Below, in pieces: positions 24,127 through 32,386 of a DNA stretch of 64,000 bases (position 1 is its first letter; each line of letters opens with the position of its first letter). Position numbers and translations under genes: made by a program. The stretch comes from Oscillospiraceae bacterium. GTDB lineage: Bacteria > Bacillota > Clostridia > Oscillospirales > Ruminococcaceae. The notes beneath the pieces were generated by a model. The model was given only the letters and a program-made list of their open reading frames with translations. It was not told the DNA's origin and searched no databases. The stretch is from positions 1 to 64,000 of the forward strand of contig JAGASN010000034.1 of NCBI GenBank assembly GCA_017847875.1. The letters are read 5' to 3'.

Positions 24127-24693
24127 TTGATAAATCAGAAAAAATTTACCGTAAGAGATCTTGCGGAAATCGGCGTTCTTGCGGCTTTGGTTTTTGTTGC
24201 GTCATATTTTCTTAAAATCGGTCCGATCCCGACTCCCGCAGGTCCCACCCAGTTCAAAATGGGAAATGCGGTCTGCCTTCTCGGCGCACTTCTTTTCGGA
24301 AAATTAAAAGGCGGTCTTGCTTCCGGAATCGGTTCCGCAATGTTCGATCTCACGAACCCTGCTTTTGTTGCAAGCGCCCCGACAACTTTCATAAACTTTT
24401 TCCTTATGTCCTTCGTTTGCGGCTGGGTTTCAAAAATCGGCGGAAACGACGGAACAAAAACGAAGCAGAATATTATTGCGGCAATTTGCGGCGCGGGAAC
24501 ATATCTTGTTCTCCATCTCGGAAAATCCTTCATAACCCTTCTTCTTGAGGGAAGCGAAGTTCACGCGGCTTTGGTTGCCTGCGGAACAAAGTTCATTACT
24601 TCCGGAATAAACGCGGTTTTTGCGGTTGTTGTTTCGGTAATCCTTGCTCCGGTTTGCAAAAAAGCTCTCGACAGAGCGTATAGAGGAAGATGA
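24127..24693 (+). CDS. ECF transporter S (substrate-binding) component
   Basis: This 188-residue membrane protein has about six helices. The N-terminal pattern (DLAEIGVLAALVFVASYF, then a proline/glycine-rich loop ending QFKMGNAVCLLGALLFG) is that of the small integral S subunits that capture vitamins or related compounds for a shared ECF energizing module. The module genes are not nearby, so it is probably a group II system. The substrate is unknown, and no riboswitch precedes it. TTG at 24127 follows a GGAGG site. Confidence 0.78.
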   Translation: MINQKKFTVRDLAEIGVLAALVFVASYFLKIGPIPTPAGPTQFKMGNAVCLLGALLFGKLKGGLASGIGSAMFDLTNPAFVASAPTTFINFFLMSFVCGWVSKIGGNDGTKTKQNIIAAICGAGTYLVLHLGKSFITLLLEGSEVHAALVACGTKFITSGINAVFAVVVSVILAPVCKKALDRAYRGR

Positions 24694-24711
24694 ATTATAC
24701 AAAACGTAAAC

Positions 24712-24739
24712 AAAAGGCGGCTGAAAGGCCGCCTTTTTT
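24712..24739 (+). terminator. Terminator of the S-component gene
   Basis: An AAGGCGGC/GCCGCCTT stem is followed by a T run. Confidence 0.8.
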
Positions 24740-24798
24740 CTTTACTTTGAAAGGAAAAGATGATATTCTTTTTTAGGGAAAGGCGGTGGTTTGGAAAA

Positions 24799-25947
24799 AT
24801 GAACTATCCGGGTTTTTTGATTAAAAGGGAACGTCTTTTGAAAAACTGGAGCCAGGAAGGACTTTGTAAAGGAATTTGTGCCGTTTCCTATCTTTCAAAA
24901 ATAGAACAGGGAAAGGCGGAAGCTTCCGAAGAAATTCTTAAAGCGCTTTTTGAAAGACTTGGAACAAATTGGGTAACAGATGAAAAACTCCTTTTGGAAG
25001 GAAAGAAATTTGTTGAAGATTGGTATGAAGCGGTTTTTTCTGCCGATTGGGACAGGTGTTTTAATTTCCTTTCGATTTTTAAAAGAAACTATTCCTTTCT
25101 GGAAAACAGCCCTTTTGGGGTTGACATTATGCTTCTCAAAATTTTCGGCGAAGAGGAAACAAAGCCGGTTGATGAAAAATTTGAGATTTTTATGGATCAG
25201 CGAGGGCTTTCGCTTCAAAGGCTTTATGGAGGAAATTTCGAAGAAGCAACAAAGCTTTTTCCCTGCTCGTATATGTTTTTCAGGGCGGGAGTTTCTGACT
25301 ATGTGAAAGGCGATAACGCAAAGGCGCTTGAAAATCTCCAAAGAGCTTACAGCCTTGCTTCCGAAGAAGGAAGAACAAGGGTGATGCTTTTTTCAAAGCT
25401 TTATATTACAAATTGCTACAGCAACATCTGCGATATCGAATCAATGAAGCGGCATGGTAAAATTGCGAAAAGAATTGCCGCGGAACTTTCGGAACCGGAT
25501 TTGATTTCAACGGTGGATTATAATTTTGCCGCAACAAAAATTGAAGCGGGAGATTTTTTCGGCGCTTATGATTATTTTTCCAATCTTTCTGAGCCTTCTG
25601 CCCCAAGCCTTCATAAGCTTGCAGTTTGCTGTGAAAAACTTGGAAGAAGGGAAGAAGCTCTTTTGGCAATTGAAAAGGAAAAGGACGCGAAAGCGGAAAC
25701 GGAGGAACTTAAAAAAATTGCGGATGAAGCCTGCGAAATAATAAAATTCCGCCTTGAGAATGAAGATTATCTTTCAAACGCGGATTACGGAAAATTGCTT
25801 CTTGGGCATTTTGAAAAATGCAGAAAGGAAATGCCCATAGGCTACGCGAAATTCCATCTTCCGTGGGTGCTTGAATGGTATAAAGCCAACAGAGAATATG
25901 GCAAGGCGTTCCGTCTTGTTTGCGATTTTCCTCAAAGTTTTAAATAA
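24799..25947 (+). CDS. XRE-type regulator with TPR-like helical repeats
   Basis: This 382-residue protein has an N-terminal helix-turn-helix (about 5-60: LIKRERLLKNWSQEGLCKGICAVSYLSKIEQGKAEAS) and about 300 residues of helical repeats with TPR character (NAKALENLQRAYSLASEEGR; RREEALLAIEKEKDA). This layout is that of RNPP/Rgg-like or Aim/NprR-like regulators, many of which respond to peptides. No signal-peptide gene follows; a terminator comes directly after. ATG at 24799 was chosen because it begins the HTH domain. It may control the downstream exporter (26047), whose leader has an inverted repeat. Confidence 0.72.
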   Translation: MNYPGFLIKRERLLKNWSQEGLCKGICAVSYLSKIEQGKAEASEEILKALFERLGTNWVTDEKLLLEGKKFVEDWYEAVFSADWDRCFNFLSIFKRNYSFLENSPFGVDIMLLKIFGEEETKPVDEKFEIFMDQRGLSLQRLYGGNFEEATKLFPCSYMFFRAGVSDYVKGDNAKALENLQRAYSLASEEGRTRVMLFSKLYITNCYSNICDIESMKRHGKIAKRIAAELSEPDLISTVDYNFAATKIEAGDFFGAYDYFSNLSEPSAPSLHKLAVCCEKLGRREEALLAIEKEKDAKAETEELKKIADEACEIIKFRLENEDYLSNADYGKLLLGHFEKCRKEMPIGYAKFHLPWVLEWYKANREYGKAFRLVCDFPQSFK

Positions 25948-25956
25948 AAGACGTTT

Positions 25957-25997
25957 ATCCGGTTGTTTTGGAAATGATTTTCCCAAAACAACCGGAT
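25957..25997 (+). terminator. Terminator with 15-bp stem
   Basis: ATCCGGTTGTTTTGG (25957-25971) pairs with 25983-25997 and is followed by T-rich sequence. Confidence 0.8.
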
Positions 25998-26014
25998 TTA
26001 TTTTGTTTAAAATT

Positions 26015-26034
26015 CATGATATGATTTTATCATG
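26015..26034 (+). promoter_or_regulatory. Inverted repeat in the leader of the MFS exporter gene
   Basis: CATGATA (26015-26021) and TATCATG (26028-26034) form a perfect dyad just before the ribosome binding site. It could be an operator for the upstream XRE-TPR regulator; this is inference. Confidence 0.4.
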
Positions 26035-26046
26035 GAGGTGAAGAAA

Positions 26047-27279
26047 ATGGCGAAAAAACTTTGGACAAAAAATTTCACTTTGATAATCGTCGCAACGACT
26101 CTTGGAGCGATGGGCGGCGTTGCAGGAAATTTTGCTCTTTCGTTTCTTGTTTTTGAGGAAACGAAGAGCACTTTTGCGGCGGCTCTTACTGCGGCTTTGG
26201 CTTTTGTTCCCGCGTTTGTTATACCGTTTTTTGCGGCACCCTGGATGGACAGACTTCCGAGAAAACCTTTTCTGGTGGGCGGAGATTTACTCAACGGAAT
26301 CTGTTATTCGGCGGCAGGTTTTTATCTGCTTAATTTTGAATTCAGCTATGTGGGATATCTCGGCTTCTCGCTTCTTGTATCAAGTCTTCAGACATTTGAT
26401 GAACTTGCCTATAACAGCATATATCCGAACCTTATTCCGGAAGGAATGGAACAAAAAGGTTATTCCGTGCCGGGAACTCTCTATCCGGTGCTCAGAGTGC
26501 TTATGATGCCTGTGGCGGCAGTTCTCTATGGAACGATCGGCGTAGGAATGATGCTTATAATCCAGGGAGCGCTTTCGGTAATTGCGGCGGCGGTTGAAAG
26601 CGGAATAAAACTTGACGAAAAGAACCGCCTTCAGGACGAACCCTATACTTTCAAAATGTGGAAAGAGGATATTGCCGAAGCTGCAAGGTATCTGAAAAAA
26701 GAAAAGGGTCTGAGAAGTATCTATTCATATATGGCATATACCAATGCAATAGGAAACGGATATAATCCGCTTTTGGTTGCGTTTTTCAGCACCGCGGCAG
26801 GAATGACGGCGGCGATGTATTCGCTTTTTTCCGCGGCGGAATTTATCGGAAGGACCGTTGGCGGAGCTTTTGCCTATAAACTTAAAATAAAATCGGAAAA
26901 GCGTTTTTCATTTGCCTTTATGGTTTATATGATTTATGAAACAATGGATATGGTTTTGCTTTGGATTCCATATCCGCTTATGCTCATCAACAGAGGAATC
27001 TGCGGATTCCTTGGAATAAACAGCGCAACAATGCGCGAAGCGGCCGTTCAGACATATATTCCGGACGAACTTAGGGCAAGATTAAACGCTTTCGAAGATA
27101 TGCTCTATTTTGCGGTTTCCGCTTTGCTCGGACTTATCGTTGGCGCTCTTGGCGAAATTCTTGATTACAGAATCTGCATAACCCTTTGCGGTGCTTCGAC
27201 AATGGTTTTTTGTTGGCTAACAATCTGGAAAAACCGCGGCGGAGTCGCCTTAATTTATACAAAAGAAGGGGAGAATTAA
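26047..27279 (+). CDS. MFS transporter, probable drug/solute exporter
   Basis: This 410-residue protein has 12 hydrophobic helices and the MFS loop 2-3 signature (APWMDRLPRKPFLVGGD, about 65-81). A cytoplasmic loop around 195-215 separates the halves. It resembles MFS efflux proteins of the macrolide/multidrug kind, without a specific substrate. ATG 26047 has GGAGG 8 nt upstream; an earlier ATG (26032) overlaps that site. Its stop codon overlaps the stop of the convergent spoIID gene by 3 nt (TTAA). Confidence 0.8.
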   Translation: MAKKLWTKNFTLIIVATTLGAMGGVAGNFALSFLVFEETKSTFAAALTAALAFVPAFVIPFFAAPWMDRLPRKPFLVGGDLLNGICYSAAGFYLLNFEFSYVGYLGFSLLVSSLQTFDELAYNSIYPNLIPEGMEQKGYSVPGTLYPVLRVLMMPVAAVLYGTIGVGMMLIIQGALSVIAAAVESGIKLDEKNRLQDEPYTFKMWKEDIAEAARYLKKEKGLRSIYSYMAYTNAIGNGYNPLLVAFFSTAAGMTAAMYSLFSAAEFIGRTVGGAFAYKLKIKSEKRFSFAFMVYMIYETMDMVLLWIPYPLMLINRGICGFLGINSATMREAAVQTYIPDELRARLNAFEDMLYFAVSALLGLIVGALGEILDYRICITLCGASTMVFCWLTIWKNRGGVALIYTKEGEN

Positions 27280-28280
27280 GAATAATCCTTTAATTCCGTT
27301 CCCGGATAATAGTGCGAGAGAATTTCCCGAAAATCCGCCCCTTCTTTTGCCATATAATTCGCGCCGACCTGGGAAAGACCTACTCCGTGGCCGTAACCGC
27401 GAACCGTGAATATGAATTCATCATCTTTATAACTGACGTCAAAATCCGTTGAGCGAAGGTTAAAAATGTTCCGTAGTTTTTCTCCGGAAAAAGTTGCGGC
27501 GCCGATTATGATTTTATCAACGTAACCGGCTTCGGTGCGTTCTGCGCCTTCGAACCATTCTTCCGGATAGGAACCGTTAAGTCCGGCTCCGTTTTTGTTA
27601 AGAATTTCAAGAGCGTCCTTTTTGCTTACCGAAAGGGTGGTTTCATAATCCGGAGATAAAATGTCGCCGGGACTTTTTACGGAAACAAGATAGGGAACGG
27701 CGCCGCCCCAGGCGTTTTCACTGCTTTCGGTAGTGCCGTTTGAAATTGCGTGATAGACCGCAAGAGCGGGTTCGCCTTCATAGGTGAGGACATAATTCAT
27801 CGCTTTTTCCGCGGCGGCGGAAATTACCGACCATTTTTCATCAAAATTTTTCCCGTAGATTTCTCTTGCCTTTTCTTCGGTCATATATCCGAGTTTTTTA
27901 TCCGGAGCGGCGGAAAAATCATAATCCGCCGCAAAATGTATTTTTTGCTGATAAAGTCCGCAGCTGAAAGCCGCGACCCCTTGGGCAACAAGTGCTTCAA
28001 ATTCAAAATCCGCTCCCATTTCGGAAGCGATTGCGCCTTTTACGTAATCGGAAAAAGGAACTTCCGAAACGGTTTCGGTTTCAAGATCGAAAATCCGGAA
28101 AGTTCCTTCCGGAAAAAACGGTTCTTCCAAAAATTCCGCTTCCGTTTCCGGATATGAATTTTCGGAAGGCGGAGGTTCTTTTTCCACGTTTATATCCGGT
28201 GTTTTTGGAATTGCGGAAAGGGGAATGAAAAACATTGCCGCAAGGGTAACGGCGATTATTGATGCGCGAAATTTTGACAT
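27276..28280 (-). CDS. spoIID: Stage II sporulation protein D (SpoIID) lytic transglycosylase
   Basis: This 334-residue protein has an N-terminal signal-anchor (about 8-25) and a SpoIID/LytB domain. The catalytic-type Glu lies in AIASEMGADFEFEALVAQGVAA (about 83-104), and the C-terminal signature GYGHGVGLSQVGANYMA is intact. In sporulation SpoIID degrades septal peptidoglycan together with SpoIIM and SpoIIP to drive engulfment. The second SpoIID domain of this window is in the sortase fusion at 16037-19945. AAGGATG precedes the ATG. Confidence 0.88.
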   Translation of the reverse strand: MSKFRASIIAVTLAAMFFIPLSAIPKTPDINVEKEPPPSENSYPETEAEFLEEPFFPEGTFRIFDLETETVSEVPFSDYVKGAIASEMGADFEFEALVAQGVAAFSCGLYQQKIHFAADYDFSAAPDKKLGYMTEEKAREIYGKNFDEKWSVISAAAEKAMNYVLTYEGEPALAVYHAISNGTTESSENAWGGAVPYLVSVKSPGDILSPDYETTLSVSKKDALEILNKNGAGLNGSYPEEWFEGAERTEAGYVDKIIIGAATFSGEKLRNIFNLRSTDFDVSYKDDEFIFTVRGYGHGVGLSQVGANYMAKEGADFREILSHYYPGTELKDYS

Positions 28281-28360
28281 TCTGTTTCACATCCTTTTTT
28301 TAAAACTTTGTACAAGCCTATGCAAAACAAAAAGAAAAAATTCCCGTGATAAAAAGAAAA

Positions 28361-28381
28361 AAAGCCCGCGAAGCGGGCTTT
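28361..28381 (-). terminator. Terminator of the lipoprotein gene
   Basis: An AAAGCCCGC/GCGGGCTTT stem lies between A and T runs, so it may work in both directions. Confidence 0.8.
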
Positions 28382-28395
28382 TTGTTTTTTTAAAA

Positions 28396-29130
28396 TTAAG
28401 GCCAATACTGAACAATGGTGTAGGAATCGGGCATTGAAACAAGGGAAGGGTTCAGATATTTGTTGAAAGCGGTGATGTTTTCAAGAACAACGGTTCTTCC
28501 CTGTTCAATTTTCATTCCGACGAGAACTGTGTTCTCGAAATAGAAAGTGATGTCGCCTTCATTGGTCGAATAACGCTCAAAGCGGCAGTCTTTTCCGGCG
28601 AAAGATTCGTTTCCGGCGGCGGTGAGTTTAATGTTTTCTGCGGAAATTTCGAAAGGAACGGCTTTATAATTTTCCGGATTTACCGTAAACATTTTTGCCT
28701 GGTTATCGTCGATATAATAATAAATTCCTTCGGAAAGAACAATGTGTTCGTGGGGAATTTCCGGTTCAATTTCGTTTCCGTTTTCGTCATACTGAGGTTC
28801 GGTGCCTTCAAGTTCGGCGGGTTCCGGATAGCTTGTTCCGGTGCGGACTCCGTTGCTTCCGTACATAACTTCGGTTCCGTCCGGAAGAACATAGGTCATA
28901 AAATAGGTTCCGCTTTTAAGCATATTGACATATCCTTCGGAAAAATATATTTCATGTTCTTCCGTTTCGGTCTCGGTTCCGAAAATTTGGGAAATAATCA
29001 TTTCAACGTCGTTGGGGATAAGGGCGCCGGCTTCATCAAGCCAGCCGCTTATGGTTTCGGCAGGTGAACAGCCGGAAAAGGAAACAAGCATTACTGCGGC
29101 GAGCAATGCGGCAAGAATTTTTTTTGCCAT
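28396..29130 (-). CDS. Putative lipoprotein of unknown function
   Basis: This 244-residue protein has a lipoprotein signal peptide with lipobox FSGC (Cys21). It is then acidic, with a mid-part YDENGNEIEPEIPHEHIVLSEG split around residue 120. No enzymatic motif is visible. It is probably an extracytoplasmic, membrane-tethered protein with a beta-rich fold. It is monocistronic, between spoIID and the DUF1846 gene. Confidence 0.65.
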   Translation of the reverse strand: MAKKILAALLAAVMLVSFSGCSPAETISGWLDEAGALIPNDVEMIISQIFGTETETEEHEIYFSEGYVNMLKSGTYFMTYVLPDGTEVMYGSNGVRTGTSYPEPAELEGTEPQYDENGNEIEPEIPHEHIVLSEGIYYYIDDNQAKMFTVNPENYKAVPFEISAENIKLTAAGNESFAGKDCRFERYSTNEGDITFYFENTVLVGMKIEQGRTVVLENITAFNKYLNPSLVSMPDSYTIVQYWP

Positions 29131-29181
29131 TTTTAGCCTCCAGAAAATTAAAATTTGTTGCTTTTAAAAACTGCTTTTTTA

Positions 29182-29210
29182 TTGACTGAAAAGTCAAATA
29201 GGTTTATATT
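29182..29210 (+). promoter_or_regulatory. Promoter upstream of the DUF1846 gene
   Basis: TTGACT (29182-29187), 17-bp spacer and TATATT (29205-29210). The remaining 127 bp to the start codon show no recognised structure. Confidence 0.55.
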
Positions 29211-29337
29211 TATAAGGTAATGTTTTTTAAAAAGTATTACAAAAGTAATTATAGCGGATTTCTTTGCTTTTGTCACCACTTTTTATATAAACTTAATATT
29301 CTTTTCAAAAATATAGTTTGGGCAATCAGGGGGAAAT

Positions 29338-30822
29338 ATGCAGAAAATTGGTTTTGACAGCGCAAAATATTTCAGGATGCAATCTGAAAAAATAAAGGAG
29401 CGCATTGATGAATTCGGCGGAAAGCTTTATCTTGAATTCGGCGGAAAGCTTTTTGACGATTTTCACGCATCAAGAGTGCTTCCGGGTTTTGCTTATGATT
29501 CAAAGGTAAAACTTCTTTGCGAAATGAAAGACCAGGCGGAAATAATAATTGTAATCAACGCCACCGATATTGAGAAAAACAAAGTCCGCGGTGACCTCGG
29601 AATCACCTATGACCTTGAGGTAATGCGCCTTATAGACGCTTTTTCCGCCCTTGGTCTTTATGTCGGAAGCGTTATTATCGCCCAGTATTCCGGACAGAGA
29701 GCGGCGGACGCCTTCCGCACAAAGCTCAATTCCCTCGGAATAAAAAGCTATATCCACTATCCTATCGAGGGATATCCCATGGACGTAAACTTCGTAGTAA
29801 GCGACGAAGGCTTTGGAAAAAACGATTATGTCGAAACAACAAGACCCCTTGTTGTTGTAACTGCTCCCGGTCCGGGAAGCGGAAAAATGGCAACCTGCCT
29901 TTCCCAGCTTTTCCATGAAAACAAGCGCGGGGTAAAAGCGGGATATGCAAAATTTGAAACTTTCCCTATCTGGAACCTGCCTCTTGCACATCCGGTCAAC
30001 CTTGCTTATGAAGCAGCGACCGCGGACCTTGATGACGTTAATATGATAGACCACTATCATCTTGAAGCCTACGGCGAAATGACCGTTAACTATAACCGCG
30101 ATATCGAAGTTTTCCCGGTTCTTAACAGAATTTTTGAAACCATCCTCGGCGAAAGCCCCTATAAATCCCCGACGGATATGGGCGTAAATATGGTCGGAAA
30201 CTGCATCTGCGATGATGAAGCTGTCTGCGAAGCCGCAAAGCAGGAAATTATCCGCCGTTTTTATGAAGCTGCCTGCGAATACCGCCAGGGAAAATGTGAC
30301 GAAAACCCGATGCTCAAAATCGAGCTTCTTATGGAAAGGCTCGGAATCGGAGTTGAGGACAGACCGGTTGTAAATGCGGCGCTTTTGAAAGAGGAAGAAA
30401 CGGAGCTTCCCGCAACGGCCATTGAACTTAAAAACGGAAAAATAATAGTCGGAAAAACAAGTTCCCTTCTCGGTTCTTCCGCGGCAATGCTCCTCAATGC
30501 CCTCAAGGAAATTGCCGGAATCGACGATTCCATTGATATAATCGACCCGCTTGTTATGAACCCTGTTGAGGAACTTAAGAAAAAGCATCTCGGCCATAAC
30601 AACGCAAGACTTCACCTTGACGAAACTCTTCTTGCCCTTGCAGTAAGCGCACCCAAAAACCCCGATGCGGCAAAAGCACTTGCCTGCCTTGAGGAACTCC
30701 GCGGGTGTGAAGTACACTCCACCGTAATTCTTTCCCAGGTCGATACCCAGACTTTCAAAAAGCTTGGTCTTAATCTTACCTGTGAACCGAAATACCGCAA
30801 CAAAAAACTTTATCACGCCTAA
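29338..30822 (+). CDS. DUF1846 family protein
   Basis: This 494-residue cytoplasmic protein starts with the family signature IGFDSAKYFRMQSEKIKERI and contains KLYLEFGGKLFDDFHASRVLPGF. Residues about 175-190 (VVVTAPGPGSGKMATCLSQL) form a P-loop-like nucleotide site. Structures of the family show a deaminase/kinase-like fold, but the reaction is not established. GGGG precedes ATG 29338. Its stop codon is part of the TAAGGAGG ribosome site of the exonuclease gene, so both are probably cotranscribed. Confidence 0.88.
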   Translation: MQKIGFDSAKYFRMQSEKIKERIDEFGGKLYLEFGGKLFDDFHASRVLPGFAYDSKVKLLCEMKDQAEIIIVINATDIEKNKVRGDLGITYDLEVMRLIDAFSALGLYVGSVIIAQYSGQRAADAFRTKLNSLGIKSYIHYPIEGYPMDVNFVVSDEGFGKNDYVETTRPLVVVTAPGPGSGKMATCLSQLFHENKRGVKAGYAKFETFPIWNLPLAHPVNLAYEAATADLDDVNMIDHYHLEAYGEMTVNYNRDIEVFPVLNRIFETILGESPYKSPTDMGVNMVGNCICDDEAVCEAAKQEIIRRFYEAACEYRQGKCDENPMLKIELLMERLGIGVEDRPVVNAALLKEEETELPATAIELKNGKIIVGKTSSLLGSSAAMLLNALKEIAGIDDSIDIIDPLVMNPVEELKKKHLGHNNARLHLDETLLALAVSAPKNPDAAKALACLEELRGCEVHSTVILSQVDTQTFKKLGLNLTCEPKYRNKKLYHA

Positions 30823-30834
30823 GGAGGTTTTTTG

Positions 30835-31590
30835 ATGAAATTTGTATCCTGGAACGTAAACGGACTTCGCGCCTGCATGGGCAAAGGATTTATGGATTCT
30901 TTCAATGAGATGGATGCGGATTTTTTCTGCCTTCAGGAAACAAAGCTTCAGCCGGACCAGATTTCTCTTGAACTTCCCGGATATTATCAGTTCTGGAACA
31001 GCGCGGAGAAAAAGGGATATTCCGGAACGGCAATTTTTACAAAGCACGAGCCTCTTTCCGTAAATTACGGAATCGACGTTGAACGTCACGACCACGAGGG
31101 AAGGGTAATAACCCTTGAATATCCGGATTTTTATCTTGTTGACGTTTATGTTCCGAACGCAAGACGCGACCTTGAGCGCCTTGATTACAGAATGGATTGG
31201 GAAGACTGCTTCCGTGAATACGTAAGTTCCCTCGATAAGCATAAACCCGTTATTATCTGTGGTGATATGAACGTTGCCCATGAGGAAATCGACCTCAAGA
31301 ACTATAAAACGAACAGGGGCAACGCAGGTTTTACCGATGAGGAACGCTCGAAAATGACCGAACTTCTCGGAGCGGGTTTTGCGGATACTTTCCGCTTCCT
31401 CTATCCGGAAAAAGGCGATTCCTATTCCTGGTGGAGCTATATGTTCCACGCAAGGGAAAAGAACGCAGGCTGGAGAATCGATTATTTCATCTGTTCCGAG
31501 CGTTTTACCGAAAAACTTGAGGACAGCCTCATCTATCCCCAATATTATGGAAGCGACCATTGCCCGGTTGCAATTATTACAAAAGACTGA
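30835..31590 (+). CDS. xth: Exodeoxyribonuclease III / AP endonuclease
   Basis: This 251-residue enzyme of the exonuclease-endonuclease-phosphatase fold repairs abasic DNA sites. Motifs are SWNVNGLRA (N-terminal Asn), LQETKLQ (metal-binding Glu), GDMNVAHEEIDL and SDHCPV at the C-terminus (catalytic Asp-His). AAGGAGG lies 8 nt before ATG 30835; the TTG just upstream is less well spaced. Confidence 0.94.
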   Translation: MKFVSWNVNGLRACMGKGFMDSFNEMDADFFCLQETKLQPDQISLELPGYYQFWNSAEKKGYSGTAIFTKHEPLSVNYGIDVERHDHEGRVITLEYPDFYLVDVYVPNARRDLERLDYRMDWEDCFREYVSSLDKHKPVIICGDMNVAHEEIDLKNYKTNRGNAGFTDEERSKMTELLGAGFADTFRFLYPEKGDSYSWWSYMFHAREKNAGWRIDYFICSERFTEKLEDSLIYPQYYGSDHCPVAIITKD

Positions 31591-31599
31591 TAAAAAAAG

Positions 31600-31631
31600 A
31601 AAACCCGTGCTCATTTGAGCACGGGTTTTTT
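31600..31631. terminator. Bidirectional terminator between xth and the PII-like gene
   Basis: An ACCCGTGCTCA/TGAGCACGGGT stem is flanked by A and T runs. Confidence 0.85.
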
Positions 31632-31642
31632 GATACAAATTT

Positions 31643-31984
31643 TTAATTTTCCGCTTCAGGGTTGGTAAGGCGGGCAATTCCTTCAACATTCGTTACCGGA
31701 AGGGCAAAAGTTATTCCGGCGCCTTCGGAATCCATTCCGACACGTTTTACAATGGCCTGCATTATGGCAGATTTTGTTTCGCCGGAGGCAAGGATTATAA
31801 CAAGTTCCTTTTCCGGATGAATCGAAATTCCGAAGAAGGTTTCCGCTTCGCGAAGTCCGGCACCGTGACCATAAAGAATGGTTCCGCCTTTTGCGCCTGC
31901 TTCTCTTGCGGCGTCCATAACGTCATCGGAAAATCCGCGGTTGACAATGCTGATTATAAGAGAATATAAAACTTTGTTTTCCAT
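31643..31984 (-). CDS. PII-like signalling protein
   Basis: This 113-residue protein has the ferredoxin-like fold pattern of the GlnB/PII superfamily. Visible features are an N-terminal strand (YSLIISIVNRG), a T-loop-like region GGTILYGHGAGLREAETFFGI (split at about 32-52) and a C-terminal strand. It lacks the classic PII signature and uridylylated Tyr. It is the third gene of the operon DUF1538, PII-like, PII-like. By analogy with GlnK-AmtB it may gate the membrane partner in response to a nucleotide or metabolite; this is inference. Confidence 0.75.
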   Translation of the reverse strand: MENKVLYSLIISIVNRGFSDDVMDAAREAGAKGGTILYGHGAGLREAETFFGISIHPEKELVIILASGETKSAIMQAIVKRVGMDSEGAGITFALPVTNVEGIARLTNPEAEN

Positions 31985-31987
31985 AGA

Positions 31988-32386
31988 TCAAAACTCCTCC
32001 GTAAGGTCAGCGGTTAAAAATTTGAAAGCGGCAATTCCGGCAACGCTCTGGAGCGGAACTGTGAAAGAAATTCCGTTTCCGGGTTTTGAAAAAGCAAGTT
32101 TTTCGGAAATTTTACGGATTATTTCCTCGCTTTTTTCGTTTTTTACAAAGCTCAGAACAATGTCTTTTTCCGTTGCGCCAAGACCGAGCATTTCAAGAAT
32201 GCTGGAAGGTGCGGTGCCTCTTCCGTGGCAAACAGTGTTTTGAAGAATTTTGTTTTCACGAAGAACGTCAAGAACTGTTTCGCCTTTTCCTCTTGAAACT
32301 ATTGTAAAAACAAGGTCGATTCGCTGGGTGCTGCAAACGGTATCGATTTTTTCGTTTTGAATCAAAGGGAACACCTCCTTGGTCAT
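31988..32386 (-). CDS. PII-like signalling protein
   Basis: This 132-residue protein resembles the neighbour at 31643: strands DLVFTIVSRGKGETVLDVL, then a T-loop-like segment NTVCHGRGTAPSSILEMLGLG (split at about 50-70) and DIVLSFVKNEK. The two share the HGxGT/A motif and a trailing GISFTVPLQSVAGIA / GITFALPVTNVEGIA segment, so they are paralogues. Its start overlaps the DUF1538 stop (ATGA), which indicates translational coupling. Two different PII-like partners could form heterotrimers or sense two ligands. Confidence 0.75.
   Translation of the reverse strand: MTKEVFPLIQNEKIDTVCSTQRIDLVFTIVSRGKGETVLDVLRENKILQNTVCHGRGTAPSSILEMLGLGATEKDIVLSFVKNEKSEEIIRKISEKLAFSKPGNGISFTVPLQSVAGIAAFKFLTADLTEEF

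Noticed and set aside
29500..31689. 729-codon open frame on the minus strand
   Set aside because: It is antisense to the DUF1846 and xth genes, which have clear family motifs; long antisense frames are common here because of the GAA/AAA/CTT-rich codon use.
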